NCBI RefSeq assembly: GCF_000183545.2 | Contig: NZ_JH976535.1 | Location: 448,840 to 512,839 of the forward strand | Origin: Thermaerobacter subterraneus DSM 13965 | GTDB lineage: Bacteria > Bacillota > Sulfobacillia > Thermaerobacterales > Thermaerobacteraceae | Direction of reading: 5' to 3' | Length of the DNA stretch: 64,000 nt | Notes under the pieces: model-generated | The model's database searches: none | Seen by the model: the letters and a program-made list of their open reading frames with translations, nothing else | What the model was told of the DNA's origin: nothing | Shown here: positions 48,323-56,335 of the stretch, piece by piece | Position numbering within the stretch: the first letter of the stretch is position 1 | Layout: every line of letters begins with the position of its first letter | Program-made: the position numbers and the translations under genes

Positions 48323-50458
48323 ATGCCACCGCGGACGAACCGGCGCCGGGGGACGCCTGGAGGGCCACCCGCCGGGCGGCAACGCTGGCAGCGCCTGGCC
48401 CTGGTGATCGGGGTGGCGGCCCTGCTGGTGGTGGCCGCCGGGGCCCTCGCCCTCTGGCGGCAGCGCCAGGGTGATCCCTGGGCCCGGTACCGTCCCGTCC
48501 CCCTGGACCCCGGCAAGACCTATGAGCTCGTGCTCTGGGAGACGGAGATGCCCGTGGCCGTCCTGCCCGATCCCCTGCGGCTGCCCGGAGGACCCAGCCC
48601 CGAGCCCCGGGCCCCAGGCGCCGCAGGACCGGGGGGCGGCCGCAGCGCAGCCGGCGGCCCCGGAACCCGTTCCTCGGAACCGGCCCGGGCCGAGATTCCC
48701 TCCGGACAAGAACCCTCCGGCGCGGCCGGTTCCCCCGGTCCGTCCGACTTGGCGGGACAGCCCGGTCCCACGGCGCCACCGGAAGCGGGCAAGTCCGGCG
48801 CTCCTTCTTCCTCCGAAACCGGCCCCGGGGCGGGAACCGAACCCGGCCGTCGGGGCGGCCCGCCGCCGGTTCCACCTCTTGCGGAACCGGGTCCTTTCAC
48901 CCACCGCGAGTACCTCCAGCAGGCCCTGGCGGCCTTCGCCCGCCAGTTCCCCAACATCCGGGTGCGGGTGGAGTGGATCCCGGCCTCCGAGGCGCAGGAC
49001 CGCCTGCAGCGGGCCCTGGCCGACGGCAAGCCGCCCGACGTCTTCGGCGGGTGGGGCAGCGCCCTGCTGGTGCGCCACCCCCTCCAGGTGCCGCTGGACC
49101 CCTACCTCGGCCGGTCCGAGCGCCGCTGGTACAACCCCACGGCGCTGCTGCTCTACCAGGCGGACCGGCGGAGCTGGGTCTGGCCCCGCTGGGTGGCGCC
49201 CCACACCTGGTGGGTGGCGGCGGCCCGGCTGCGGGCCGTGGGGCTCGACCCCAACGCGCTCTTGCTGGCGGGCTGGACGTATGCCGATGTGGAGCGCCTG
49301 GTGGGGCTGGCGGGCCAGTCCTCGGGCGGTGAGCCGGGCTCGGCTGGAGCGGGCGAGGCTCCGGCGGGCCGGGCGCAGGGATCCCAGCCACCGGCATCCC
49401 AGCCGCCGGAACCCCTACCGCCGGGAGACCAGCCTGTTCTGACCCTGTGGGCGGCCCGGCCGGACCTGCCCCTGGAGCAGCTCCTGCGGGTGCGTGGCCT
49501 GGCGGCGCCTCTGGCGCCCTCGGGCGCCGTGACCTGGGCCGGGCCGGAGGGCCGGGCGGCGCTGGCGTGGCTGGAGCGGCTCCGGTCCCAGCAGCGGCTG
49601 CATGCCGTGACCGGCGAGGGGGTGGTGGAGTGGCTGGCCGAGGGCGACCTGGAGGGACCCGCCGGCGGGTTCACCCCGGCCCTGGGCCGGTGGCTGCTGG
49701 AGCGTTATGCCGGCCTGGTGCCGCGCCGGCCGGAGGAACCGGCCCCCCGGCCCGGGGTGGTGGCGGTGCCGCCCCTGGTGGCGGACCGCGGCGGCGGTAC
49801 CCCTGCCGTCCCCGAGCGCTGGCCCGTTCCTCCGGCTCCGCGGGTCGATGCCGGCGGCCGCCTGGCGGGCGGCATCCCGGACCCGGCGGATCCCCGGCGC
49901 CTGGACCCGCTGGTTCCACCCGGCTTCGACGGGCTGGTGCTCTTGCCGCCGCCCGTTCCCGCAGGAGCGCCGCGGCCGGCCTTGCTGGAGACCGGGGGAC
50001 TCATGGTCTTCCGGCAGAACCGGTACCGGGGCGACGACCACACCCAAGCGGCCGTCGAGCTGGCCCGGTTCCTCAGCCGCTGGCGCACCGACGTGCTCAC
50101 CCGCCGGCTGCTGGCGGTACCGGCCGATGTCACGTCCCTGGCCGCCTGGCGGGCGACCAGCCCCCTGCCGGCGGTCTACCGGCAGCAGCTGGAGCACCTG
50201 GTGCTGGGCGTGTGGAACCAGAACGCTCGGGGCCGCTGGCAGCGCCTGGCCGTCACCTATCCCACGGCCCCCGGCGCGCCGGGGCCTGAGCACCGGGATG
50301 TGGCGCGGCAGGTTCGCCCGCCGCTGGCCGCCTTCTGGGAGGGCAAGGCCGGAGCGGCCCAGGTGATCCAGTCCTGGGGCGGGGCGGAGGCGCCCCAGGG
50401 GAACGGCAGCGGGGAGGAGGATGGCGGGGAGCCTGGCGAACCATCTTCCCGGCGCTGA
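48323..50458 (+). CDS. Membrane-anchored extracellular solute-binding-like protein
   Basis: 711 residues. One N-terminal membrane anchor (RLALVIGVAALLVVAAGALALW) rather than a lipobox. The C-terminal two thirds resemble family-1 sugar-binding proteins of ABC transporters: YLQQALAAFARQFPNIRVRVEWIPASEAQDRLQRALADGKPPDVFGGWG, GLDPNALLLAGWTYADVERLVGLA, and a late segment with LETGGLMVFRQNRYRGDDHTQAAVELARFL. Two long Pro/Gly/Ser-rich stretches (about 85-185 and 335-375) interrupt it. ATG at 48323 has GGGGGAGAG upstream. No permease or ATPase adjoins, so transport is uncertain; a sensor role is possible. Confidence 0.7.
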   Translation: MPPRTNRRRGTPGGPPAGRQRWQRLALVIGVAALLVVAAGALALWRQRQGDPWARYRPVPLDPGKTYELVLWETEMPVAVLPDPLRLPGGPSPEPRAPGAAGPGGGRSAAGGPGTRSSEPARAEIPSGQEPSGAAGSPGPSDLAGQPGPTAPPEAGKSGAPSSSETGPGAGTEPGRRGGPPPVPPLAEPGPFTHREYLQQALAAFARQFPNIRVRVEWIPASEAQDRLQRALADGKPPDVFGGWGSALLVRHPLQVPLDPYLGRSERRWYNPTALLLYQADRRSWVWPRWVAPHTWWVAAARLRAVGLDPNALLLAGWTYADVERLVGLAGQSSGGEPGSAGAGEAPAGRAQGSQPPASQPPEPLPPGDQPVLTLWAARPDLPLEQLLRVRGLAAPLAPSGAVTWAGPEGRAALAWLERLRSQQRLHAVTGEGVVEWLAEGDLEGPAGGFTPALGRWLLERYAGLVPRRPEEPAPRPGVVAVPPLVADRGGGTPAVPERWPVPPAPRVDAGGRLAGGIPDPADPRRLDPLVPPGFDGLVLLPPPVPAGAPRPALLETGGLMVFRQNRYRGDDHTQAAVELARFLSRWRTDVLTRRLLAVPADVTSLAAWRATSPLPAVYRQQLEHLVLGVWNQNARGRWQRLAVTYPTAPGAPGPEHRDVARQVRPPLAAFWEGKAGAAQVIQSWGGAEAPQGNGSGEEDGGEPGEPSSRR

Positions 50459-50485
50459 CGGGCCGGCGAAAGGGGGACGCTCGGG

Positions 50486-50821
50486 ATGACATGGGCAGCC
50501 CTTGGCTCGCTGCTGGCGGGAACCCTGCTGGGGATTCCGGCCTGGATCGTGTCCATTGGCTCAGCCATCGCCGGCTGGGTTACCCGGCGGGCTGGCTGGG
50601 TCTACGCGGCAGCGTTGTTTGCCATTGGCCCCCTCTGCTACTTCGCCCTCACACCGCGGTTCCAGTATGTCGCTCCAGTCGGGATCTTGCTCGCCATCGC
50701 CGCCATTGTCGTTCTCCGGAGGAAAGGCGACATTCGCGTCGCTGCTGCGCTGGCAGCGTTGCCGCTGGCATTGATCCTTCTGACGATGGGCGCGAACGGC
50801 GTGGTCACACTGGTGCGGTGA
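50486..50821 (+). CDS. Small hypothetical membrane protein
   Basis: 111 residues with three or four helices (LLAGTLLGIPAWIVSIGSAIAGWV, AGWVYAAALFAIGPLCYFAL, VAPVGILLAIAAIVVL, VAAALAALPLALILLTMGANGVV). ATG at 50486 is preceded by AAAGGGGGA. It has less GC-skewed codons than its neighbours. No family recognised. It begins 27 bases after the solute-binding-like gene and may share its transcript. Confidence 0.65.
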   Translation: MTWAALGSLLAGTLLGIPAWIVSIGSAIAGWVTRRAGWVYAAALFAIGPLCYFALTPRFQYVAPVGILLAIAAIVVLRRKGDIRVAAALAALPLALILLTMGANGVVTLVR

Positions 50822-51209
50822 GCCCGGGCGAAGGTGCGTCGAAGAATGGGCGCTTCTTGAACCATTTCCGCGATGTGAGCCGTTGTCACTGGGTGCCGGG
50901 ACGCGCGGATCCCGGCGCTGCTCGAGCCCCGCGCCGGCCCCGAGCGGGTCCCGGCGCCCCGCCGCCGGGCGAACCATTCCCTGGGACGGCCAGACTCTGG
51001 GCCGGGGACGCCTGCCGAAGCTTGCTGCCGTCGCATCCAGAGGCCGGGTACATGCCGGGGGCCTGGGTGGTTTACAATGGGAAGGCGGCCGGGTTGATCC
51101 AGCCGGCGGCGGTGTTCGGCCCTCCGGGACTTACCCCCCGGCGAAAGCGCCTGGCTCGGCCACCTGGAGCGAGGTCCCGCCCAGGCCCCCTCCGGCCGCA
51201 GGTGATGCC
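50822..51209. other. Intergenic region
   Basis: About 390 bases. A small inverted repeat near 50838-50859 (AAGAA / TTCTT, loop TGGGCGC) may end the upstream transcript. TACAAT at 51073-51078 resembles a -10 box but has no -35. No gene recognised. Confidence 0.35.
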
Positions 51210-51719
51210 TTGGACGCCCATCCTGCCGGTGCTCCCGGCGGCCGGCCCGAGCCGGCCGAGCTGGAACAGCAGCTCCGCATCGCCCGCGCCAACCTGAGGG
51301 GGTATCTCATGCTGCTCTTGCGCTACGCCCGGGAGCGGGGCGATTCGCCGGACTCCCTGGCCCGCTACCTGGCTGACCAGGTGGCTCCGACCTGGGGGCC
51401 CCTGCGCCAGTGCTCGGGCATCGAGTTTGCCCAGGCGCTGGCCCAGATGGTCACCGCCGGTGGCGACCGGGTGGTGGCCGTCCGGGAGGAGGGCGGCATC
51501 GCCTGCCTGGAGCTGGTGCCGCCGCCCGAAGACGGCGACCTTCTGGCGGCCTTCGGGATCGACCGCGACCAGTGGCATGCCTTCTATTACGGACAGTTCG
51601 AGCGCATCGCCACCCGCCTGGGCCTGCGCTGCGCCCACCAGCGGGAAGGCGACCTGCACCGCTTCTATTTCGCCCGCATCGCCCGCAACCCGGGCGGCCA
51701 CCGGCCGCTCAGGGTGTGA
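51210..51719 (+). CDS. Hypothetical protein
   Basis: About 169 residues. It starts with a helical region (ELEQQLRIARANLRGYLMLLLRYARERG), then SPDSLARYLADQVAPTW, and a mixed domain with VVAVREEGGIACLELVPPPEDGDLLAAFGIDRDQWHAFYYGQFERIATRLGL and HRFYFARI. TTG at 51210 is taken because AGGTGA lies a few bases upstream and conserved-looking sequence starts there. No family recognised; the C-terminal half has the look of a small ligand-binding or regulatory domain. Upstream of the metal-sensor gene in the same direction. Confidence 0.6.
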   Translation: MDAHPAGAPGGRPEPAELEQQLRIARANLRGYLMLLLRYARERGDSPDSLARYLADQVAPTWGPLRQCSGIEFAQALAQMVTAGGDRVVAVREEGGIACLELVPPPEDGDLLAAFGIDRDQWHAFYYGQFERIATRLGLRCAHQREGDLHRFYFARIARNPGGHRPLRV

Positions 51720-51794
51720 GGGGCAGAGCTCCCACCGGGCCCGCCCGTTCTTCCTCCCCACGGTAACCGTTGAATTCACCGGGCGCGGTGACCC

Positions 51795-51851
51795 TTGACG
51801 CCGGCCGGCGCCGCGGCATACCCTTACCGTGAACAACGATTAAACAGTTGT
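51795..51851 (+). promoter_or_regulatory. Promoter and putative operator of the arsR-zntA operon
   Basis: TTGACG at 51795-51800 with TACCCT at 51819-51824 (18-base spacing) is a weak sigma-A promoter. Just downstream, ACAAC (51833-51837) and GTTGT (51847-51851) form an inverted repeat within TGAACA-like sequence, the usual place and style of an ArsR/SmtB operator. Confidence 0.5.
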
Positions 51852-51956
51852 GGAATCGTGATACCGTTTTTTGATCTCGATCCTTGTGCTCTCGATTCCG
51901 GCCGCGCCCCGGCCATGACCCGGGTGCGGGCCGGGATCCCCGCGGGAGGTGGCGGG

Positions 51957-52352
51957 ATGGACGCCCTCAGGGAATCCACCTGGGCGGGAACCGGCGAGCC
52001 GGCCGGCGCGGAAGCGACCTGCGCCCGCTTCGAACCCCATGGAGACCAGGTGGCGGTCCTGCGCGCCCGCGTGACCGAGGTGGCCGGCCTGGCCGGCCTG
52101 TTTCAGGCGCTGGCCGACGAGACCCGCACCCGCATCCTGTACCTCTTGTCCCTGAGCGAGCTGTGCGTCTGCGACCTGGCGGCCGTCCTGGACCTGTCCC
52201 TGCCCGCCGTCTCCCACCACCTGCGGCTGCTCAAGGCCATGCGCCTGGTCACCAGCCGCCGGGAGGGGCGCAACGTCTACTACTCCCTGGCCGACGGCCA
52301 CGTGCTGCGCCTCATCCAGGTAGCCCAGGAACACTACGCCGAGGAGCGGTGA
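51957..52352 (+). CDS. ArsR/SmtB-family metal-responsive repressor (CadC/CzrA-like)
   Basis: 131-residue winged-helix repressor that leaves DNA when a metal binds. DNA-binding helix: LDLSLPAVSHHLRLLKAMRLV. Two metal sites can be read: Cys70-x-Cys72 in SELCVCDL (with Cys22) as in CadC, and Asp113-x-His115...His126-xx-Glu129 as in the alpha-5 zinc site of SmtB/CzrA. Both kinds of site together suggest sensing of Cd/Pb and Zn. ATG at 51957 follows GGGAGGTGG. It ends two bases before the ATPase gene, so both are one operon and probably self-regulated. Confidence 0.92.
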   Translation: MDALRESTWAGTGEPAGAEATCARFEPHGDQVAVLRARVTEVAGLAGLFQALADETRTRILYLLSLSELCVCDLAAVLDLSLPAVSHHLRLLKAMRLVTSRREGRNVYYSLADGHVLRLIQVAQEHYAEER

Positions 52353-52354
52353 GG

Positions 52355-54649
52355 ATGGCGACCCCGGTACGGCCGGCCCGGATGGAGGCCTATACCCTGG
52401 AAGGCGTGGACTGCGCCCGCTGCGCCCAGCGCATCGAAGAGGCGCTGCGGCGCGAAGCGGGACTGGAAGGAGCCGCCGTCAGCTACGCCACGGGCACCGT
52501 CCTGCTCCCGCCCGGCCAGCTGGACCGGGCCCGGGCCATCATTGCCCGGGTCGAACCCGGCGCCCGCCTGCGGGTTCAGGGGGCCGGCGCCGCAGCGCCC
52601 GGCCACCCGGCGGAGGAAGCGCCCGCACTGAGGGATCCCCACCGGCGAGCGCGGCAGGAACCGCGGGACACCGGGGCCGCGCGACGCCTGGCCGGCCTTG
52701 CCGGGGCGGCCCTGGTCTTCCTGGTGGCGCTGGGGCTCGAGGCCACGGAGCCGGCCGGCATCCCCTCCTGGCTGCCCGGCGCCATGCTGCTGGCGGTCTA
52801 CGCCGCCACGGGCTACGGCGTCATCGGGCAGGCGCTCCGCAACCTGCGGCACGGCCGGCTGTTCGATGAGAACTTCCTCATGACCCTGGCCACGGCCGGC
52901 GCCATCGCCATGGGCGAGCTGGCCGAAGCGGCCGCCGTCATGCTGTTTTACACCGCCGGCGAGTTCGTTCAGGACCTGGCCGTCCGGCGGTCGCGCCGGT
53001 CCATCCGGGCGCTGCTGGACCTGCGGCCCCAGCAGGCTCGGGTGCGGCGGGGTGGCCGGGTGGAGGTGGTGGACCCCGCCCAGGTGTCGGTGGGCGAAAC
53101 CATCGTGGTGCGGCCGGGCGACCGCATCCCCCTGGACGGCCGCGTGGTGGAGGGGGAATCCTTCGTCGACACCTCCGCCCTGACGGGCGAGCCGGTGCCG
53201 CGGCGGGTCGAACCCGGCGCCACCGTGCTGGCGGGCATGGTGAACGGTGACGGGGCGCTGGCCGTCCAGGTCAGCCGGCCCTACGCCGATTCCCAGGTAG
53301 CCCGCATCCTCTCGCTGGTCGAGGAGGCGGCGGCCCGCAAGGCCCCCACGGAGCGGTTCATCACCACCTTCGCCCGCTACTACACGCCGGCGGTGGTGGC
53401 GGCGGCTGCGCTGCTGGCCGTGGTGCCGCCGCTGGTTCTGCCCGGCGCCGCCTGGGACCTCTGGCTCCGCCGCGCCCTGGTGCTGCTGGTCATCGCCTGC
53501 CCGTGCGCCCTGGTGCTCTCGGTGCCGCTGGGGTACTTCGCCGGCCTGGGCGCGGCCTCGCGCCGGGGCATCCTGGTCAAGGGCGCCCACTTCCTGGACG
53601 CCCTGGCCCGGCTCGACACCATGGTGTGGGACAAGACCGGCACCCTCACCCGGGGCGAGTTCGAGGTGGTCGAGGTGGCCGGGGTTGCCGGCGCGCCGGT
53701 CCCGCCCGGCCGGATGCTGGAGCTGGCGGCCCACGCCGAGCTCCACTCCGGCCATCCCATCGCCCGAGCCCTGGCCCGGGCGTACGGCCAGCCCCTGGAC
53801 GGGAGGCGGGTAAGGGAGGCTTGGGAGCGGGCCGGTGGCGGCGTCCGGGCCCGGGTCGACGGGCATCTGGTGGTGGCGGGCAGCCCTCGCTTCCTGCGGG
53901 AGGAGGGGATCGCTGCGGACTTGGGTGCCGGCTCGGTGCCGGAGGCCGGGGAGACGGCCGGCCTGCCCTCCACCCGGGGGACCGCGGTGCTGGTGGCGGT
54001 GGACGGCCGCCTGGCGGGCCGGATCGTCATCGCCGACCGCCTCAAGCCGGGGACGCTCGAGGCGGTGCGCAGCCTGCGCCGGCTGGGCGTCCGGCGCCAG
54101 GTCATGCTGACGGGGGACGCCCCGGCGGCCGCCCGGGCCGTGGCGGCCCAGCTGGGCCTCGATGAGGTCCGCGCCGGGCTCTTGCCGGAAGACAAGGTCG
54201 CGGCGCTGGCCGCCCTGGAAGAGGGGCCGGAGCGGCCGGGCCGGGCCCCGGCAGGCGGCTGGCGGAGGCCCCGGCACGGCGAGCCGGGCGGACCGAGGCG
54301 CCGCGCCCGCCCGGTGATCGCCTTCGCCGGTGACGGCATCAACGACGCGCCCGTGCTGACCCGGGCGACGGTGGGCGTGGCCATGGGCGGTTTGGGGTCG
54401 GATGCCGCCATCGAGGCCGCCGACGTGGTGATCATGGACGACGACCCCTCCCGCCTGGCGGAGGCGGTGAAGGTGGCGCGGGCCACCCGGCGGGTGGTGC
54501 AGCAGAACATCGTCCTGGCGCTGGCGGTCAAGGCGATCGTCGCCGGCCTGGGCGCCGGGGGTGTGGCCACCCTGTGGGAAGCCGTCTTCGCCGACGTGGG
54601 CGTGGCGCTGCTGGCCGTGCTCAACGCCACCCGGATCCTGCGGCGGTAG
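52355..54649 (+). CDS. zntA: Zinc/cadmium/lead-transporting P1B-type ATPase
   Basis: 764-residue efflux pump. N-terminal metal-binding domain with GVDCARCAQRI (Cys20, Cys23), then P-type machinery: TSALTGEPVP, membrane CPC in IACPCALVLS, phosphorylation DKTGT, HP locus SGHPIARAL, and AGDGINDAPVL hinge. The LAVKAIVAGLG and VFADVGVALLAVLNA ending is the ZntA/CadA type. ATG 52355 lies directly after the repressor stop. About 25 Gly/Arg/Pro residues (EEGPERPGRAPAGGWRRPRH) are inserted just before the GDGINDAP motif. The metal specificity is inferred from the CPC type and the neighbouring sensor. Confidence 0.93.
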   Translation: MATPVRPARMEAYTLEGVDCARCAQRIEEALRREAGLEGAAVSYATGTVLLPPGQLDRARAIIARVEPGARLRVQGAGAAAPGHPAEEAPALRDPHRRARQEPRDTGAARRLAGLAGAALVFLVALGLEATEPAGIPSWLPGAMLLAVYAATGYGVIGQALRNLRHGRLFDENFLMTLATAGAIAMGELAEAAAVMLFYTAGEFVQDLAVRRSRRSIRALLDLRPQQARVRRGGRVEVVDPAQVSVGETIVVRPGDRIPLDGRVVEGESFVDTSALTGEPVPRRVEPGATVLAGMVNGDGALAVQVSRPYADSQVARILSLVEEAAARKAPTERFITTFARYYTPAVVAAAALLAVVPPLVLPGAAWDLWLRRALVLLVIACPCALVLSVPLGYFAGLGAASRRGILVKGAHFLDALARLDTMVWDKTGTLTRGEFEVVEVAGVAGAPVPPGRMLELAAHAELHSGHPIARALARAYGQPLDGRRVREAWERAGGGVRARVDGHLVVAGSPRFLREEGIAADLGAGSVPEAGETAGLPSTRGTAVLVAVDGRLAGRIVIADRLKPGTLEAVRSLRRLGVRRQVMLTGDAPAAARAVAAQLGLDEVRAGLLPEDKVAALAALEEGPERPGRAPAGGWRRPRHGEPGGPRRRARPVIAFAGDGINDAPVLTRATVGVAMGGLGSDAAIEAADVVIMDDDPSRLAEAVKVARATRRVVQQNIVLALAVKAIVAGLGAGGVATLWEAVFADVGVALLAVLNATRILRR

Positions 54650-54677
54650 GCCCAGGGCGTTCGGGCAAAAATGGTCG

Positions 54678-54706
54678 TTGACACGGGTCAGGTCCCGTGA
54701 TAGCAT
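54678..54706 (+). promoter_or_regulatory. Promoter of the pyr operon
   Basis: TTGACA at 54678-54683, 17-base spacer, TAGCAT at 54701-54706. Transcription would start near 54713, just ahead of the PyrR-binding element. Confidence 0.8.
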
Positions 54707-54712
54707 CCGCCA

Positions 54713-54893
54713 GGAGCAAAAAACGCCCCTTTAAACTGGTCCCGTGAGGCCGGTAAGGAGCCATCCAGGGTGCGGTCGAACCGGCCGCCCGGCCGGGAGC
54801 CGCCCTGGCGGGCGCAAGCCCGCAGCCGGGTCCGGTGTCGAGCCGGCCGCGCCAGCTGCCACGACTTCTTGCCGGCAGGCAAGAAGTTTTTTT
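54713..54893 (+). promoter_or_regulatory. PyrR-dependent attenuator leader of the pyr operon
   Basis: 54727-54760 contains the PyrR-binding anti-antiterminator: CCTTTAAACTGGTCC, GTGAGGCCGG and TAAGG in the order known from Bacillus pyr leaders. A terminator follows at 54864-54893. With UMP-bound PyrR the anti-antiterminator is held and the terminator forms; without it an antiterminator competes. PyrR itself is not in the window. Confidence 0.85.
54864..54893 (+). terminator. Attenuator terminator upstream of pyrB
   Basis: Arms ACTTCTTGCC (54864-54873) and GGCAAGAAGT (54878-54887), loop GGCA, followed by a run of seven T. Ends 36 bases before the pyrB start. Confidence 0.92.
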
Positions 54894-54928
54894 GTGCCTG
54901 CGGGACGGGGCGATCTGGAGGCGAGACC

Positions 54929-56335
54929 GTGAGGACCGGGACGACGCCCCACCCCGTGAGCCCCGTAGACCGGCTGCCGTACTCCGGGAACGGCGGTGCC
55001 GCGGCCGCCAGGATCCGCACCCTGCCCCCTTCGGAGCCCCTGGCGCGGCCTCCAGCCGATCCGCCCGGCTCGCGGCCGGCCCCGCCGCAGGCTCCGCGCC
55101 GGCCGGAGCGGGCCGAACCGGCCGGGTCGCCGGTCCTTCCCCTTCCGCCGGCAGCCAGGGGGGCCGGGCCCCACGACCCGCCCCTTCCCCTTGAGCCTGC
55201 CCTGCCTGCCCGGCGCTCCCGCCGTTCCCTGACCGGCATCGCGCAGCTTTCCACCCCGGACCTGCTTCACCTGCTGTCCCGCGCCCTCGAGCATCACGCC
55301 GCCCTCGTGAGCACCACCGGGGATACGGGGGATGACCCGGCCGCCGCCGGCGCGGCGACCGGCTCCGCCACCGGGGACCGCAACGGCGGTGGCGGGGACC
55401 GGGCCGGCACCGGCCGCCGGCCGGCGACCCTCCGGGGCCGCCGGGTGGTGACGGTGTTCTACGAGAACAGCACGCGCACAGCCCAGTCCTTCCACCTGGC
55501 CGCCCACAGGCTGGGCGCGGCGGCCTTCGACCTGCCGGTGAGCCGCAGCAGCGTCCAGAAGGGGGAGAGCCTGCGGGATACCCTGCGCACCTGCCAGGCG
55601 CTGGGCTTTGACGCCGTGATCCTGCGCCACCCCGTGACGGGCGCGGCCGCCTACGCGGCCTCGGTCCTGGACGTGCCCGTGATCAACGCCGGGGACGGCA
55701 CCGGGGAGCACCCCACCCAGGCCCTGCTGGATGCCGTCACCATCCTCACCCGCAAGGGATGGCCCGCGGGGTTCAAGGTGGCCATCGTGGGCGACGTGCG
55801 CCACAGCCGGGTCGCGCGGTCGGCGGCGCTGCTCCTGTCCCGGCTGGGGGCCGAGGTGTGGCTCTGCGGGCCGCCGGGGCTGTTGCCTGCGGCCCCGCCC
55901 TGCCCGGGCGTGAAGCTCACGCCGAGCCGGGATGCGGCGCTGGACGGGGCGGATGTGGTCATGGCCCTGCGCATCCAGCGGGAGCGGCTGGCCGGGGTGG
56001 TGCCCGACCTGGGCGAGTACCGGCGCGGCTGGGGCATCGGCCCGCGGGAGCTGGAGCGCGCCCGGCCCGATGCCATCCTGATGCATCCCGGCCCGGTGAA
56101 CCGCGGGGTCGAGCTGGATCCCGCCGTGATGGACGATCCCCGCTGCGTCATCGAGGACCAGGTCCTTGGCGGCGTGGCGGCGCGCATGGCCGTCCTGGAG
56201 TGGGCCCTGGCTCCGGCCCTTCCGGATGCCGGCGCCGGCGTGGCGCCCGAACCGGCGGGCGCGGCACACCCGGCCGGTGTCGGGCTCGTTTCCGTTCCCG
56301 GGGACGAGGCCAGGACCGGGGAGGGGGGCCGCTGA
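54929..56335 (+). CDS. pyrB: Aspartate carbamoyltransferase catalytic subunit
   Basis: 468 residues; catalyses carbamoyl phosphate plus aspartate to carbamoyl aspartate. Carbamoyl-phosphate site in FYENSTRTAQSFHLAAHRLGA, SSSVQKGES-like SRSSVQKGES, ILRHPVTGAAAYAA, NAGDGTGEHPTQALLD, GDVRHSRVARSAALLL and the closing LMHPGPVNRGVELDPAVMDDP. GTG at 54929 follows GGAGG. The family needs about 310 residues: this one carries about 95 extra Pro/Arg-rich residues at the N-terminus, a Gly/Asp/Thr-rich insert of about 45 before the STRT loop, and a 45-residue tail. Expressed under the pyr attenuator; its stop overlaps the pyrC start. Confidence 0.93.
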   Translation: MRTGTTPHPVSPVDRLPYSGNGGAAAARIRTLPPSEPLARPPADPPGSRPAPPQAPRRPERAEPAGSPVLPLPPAARGAGPHDPPLPLEPALPARRSRRSLTGIAQLSTPDLLHLLSRALEHHAALVSTTGDTGDDPAAAGAATGSATGDRNGGGGDRAGTGRRPATLRGRRVVTVFYENSTRTAQSFHLAAHRLGAAAFDLPVSRSSVQKGESLRDTLRTCQALGFDAVILRHPVTGAAAYAASVLDVPVINAGDGTGEHPTQALLDAVTILTRKGWPAGFKVAIVGDVRHSRVARSAALLLSRLGAEVWLCGPPGLLPAAPPCPGVKLTPSRDAALDGADVVMALRIQRERLAGVVPDLGEYRRGWGIGPRELERARPDAILMHPGPVNRGVELDPAVMDDPRCVIEDQVLGGVAARMAVLEWALAPALPDAGAGVAPEPAGAAHPAGVGLVSVPGDEARTGEGGR

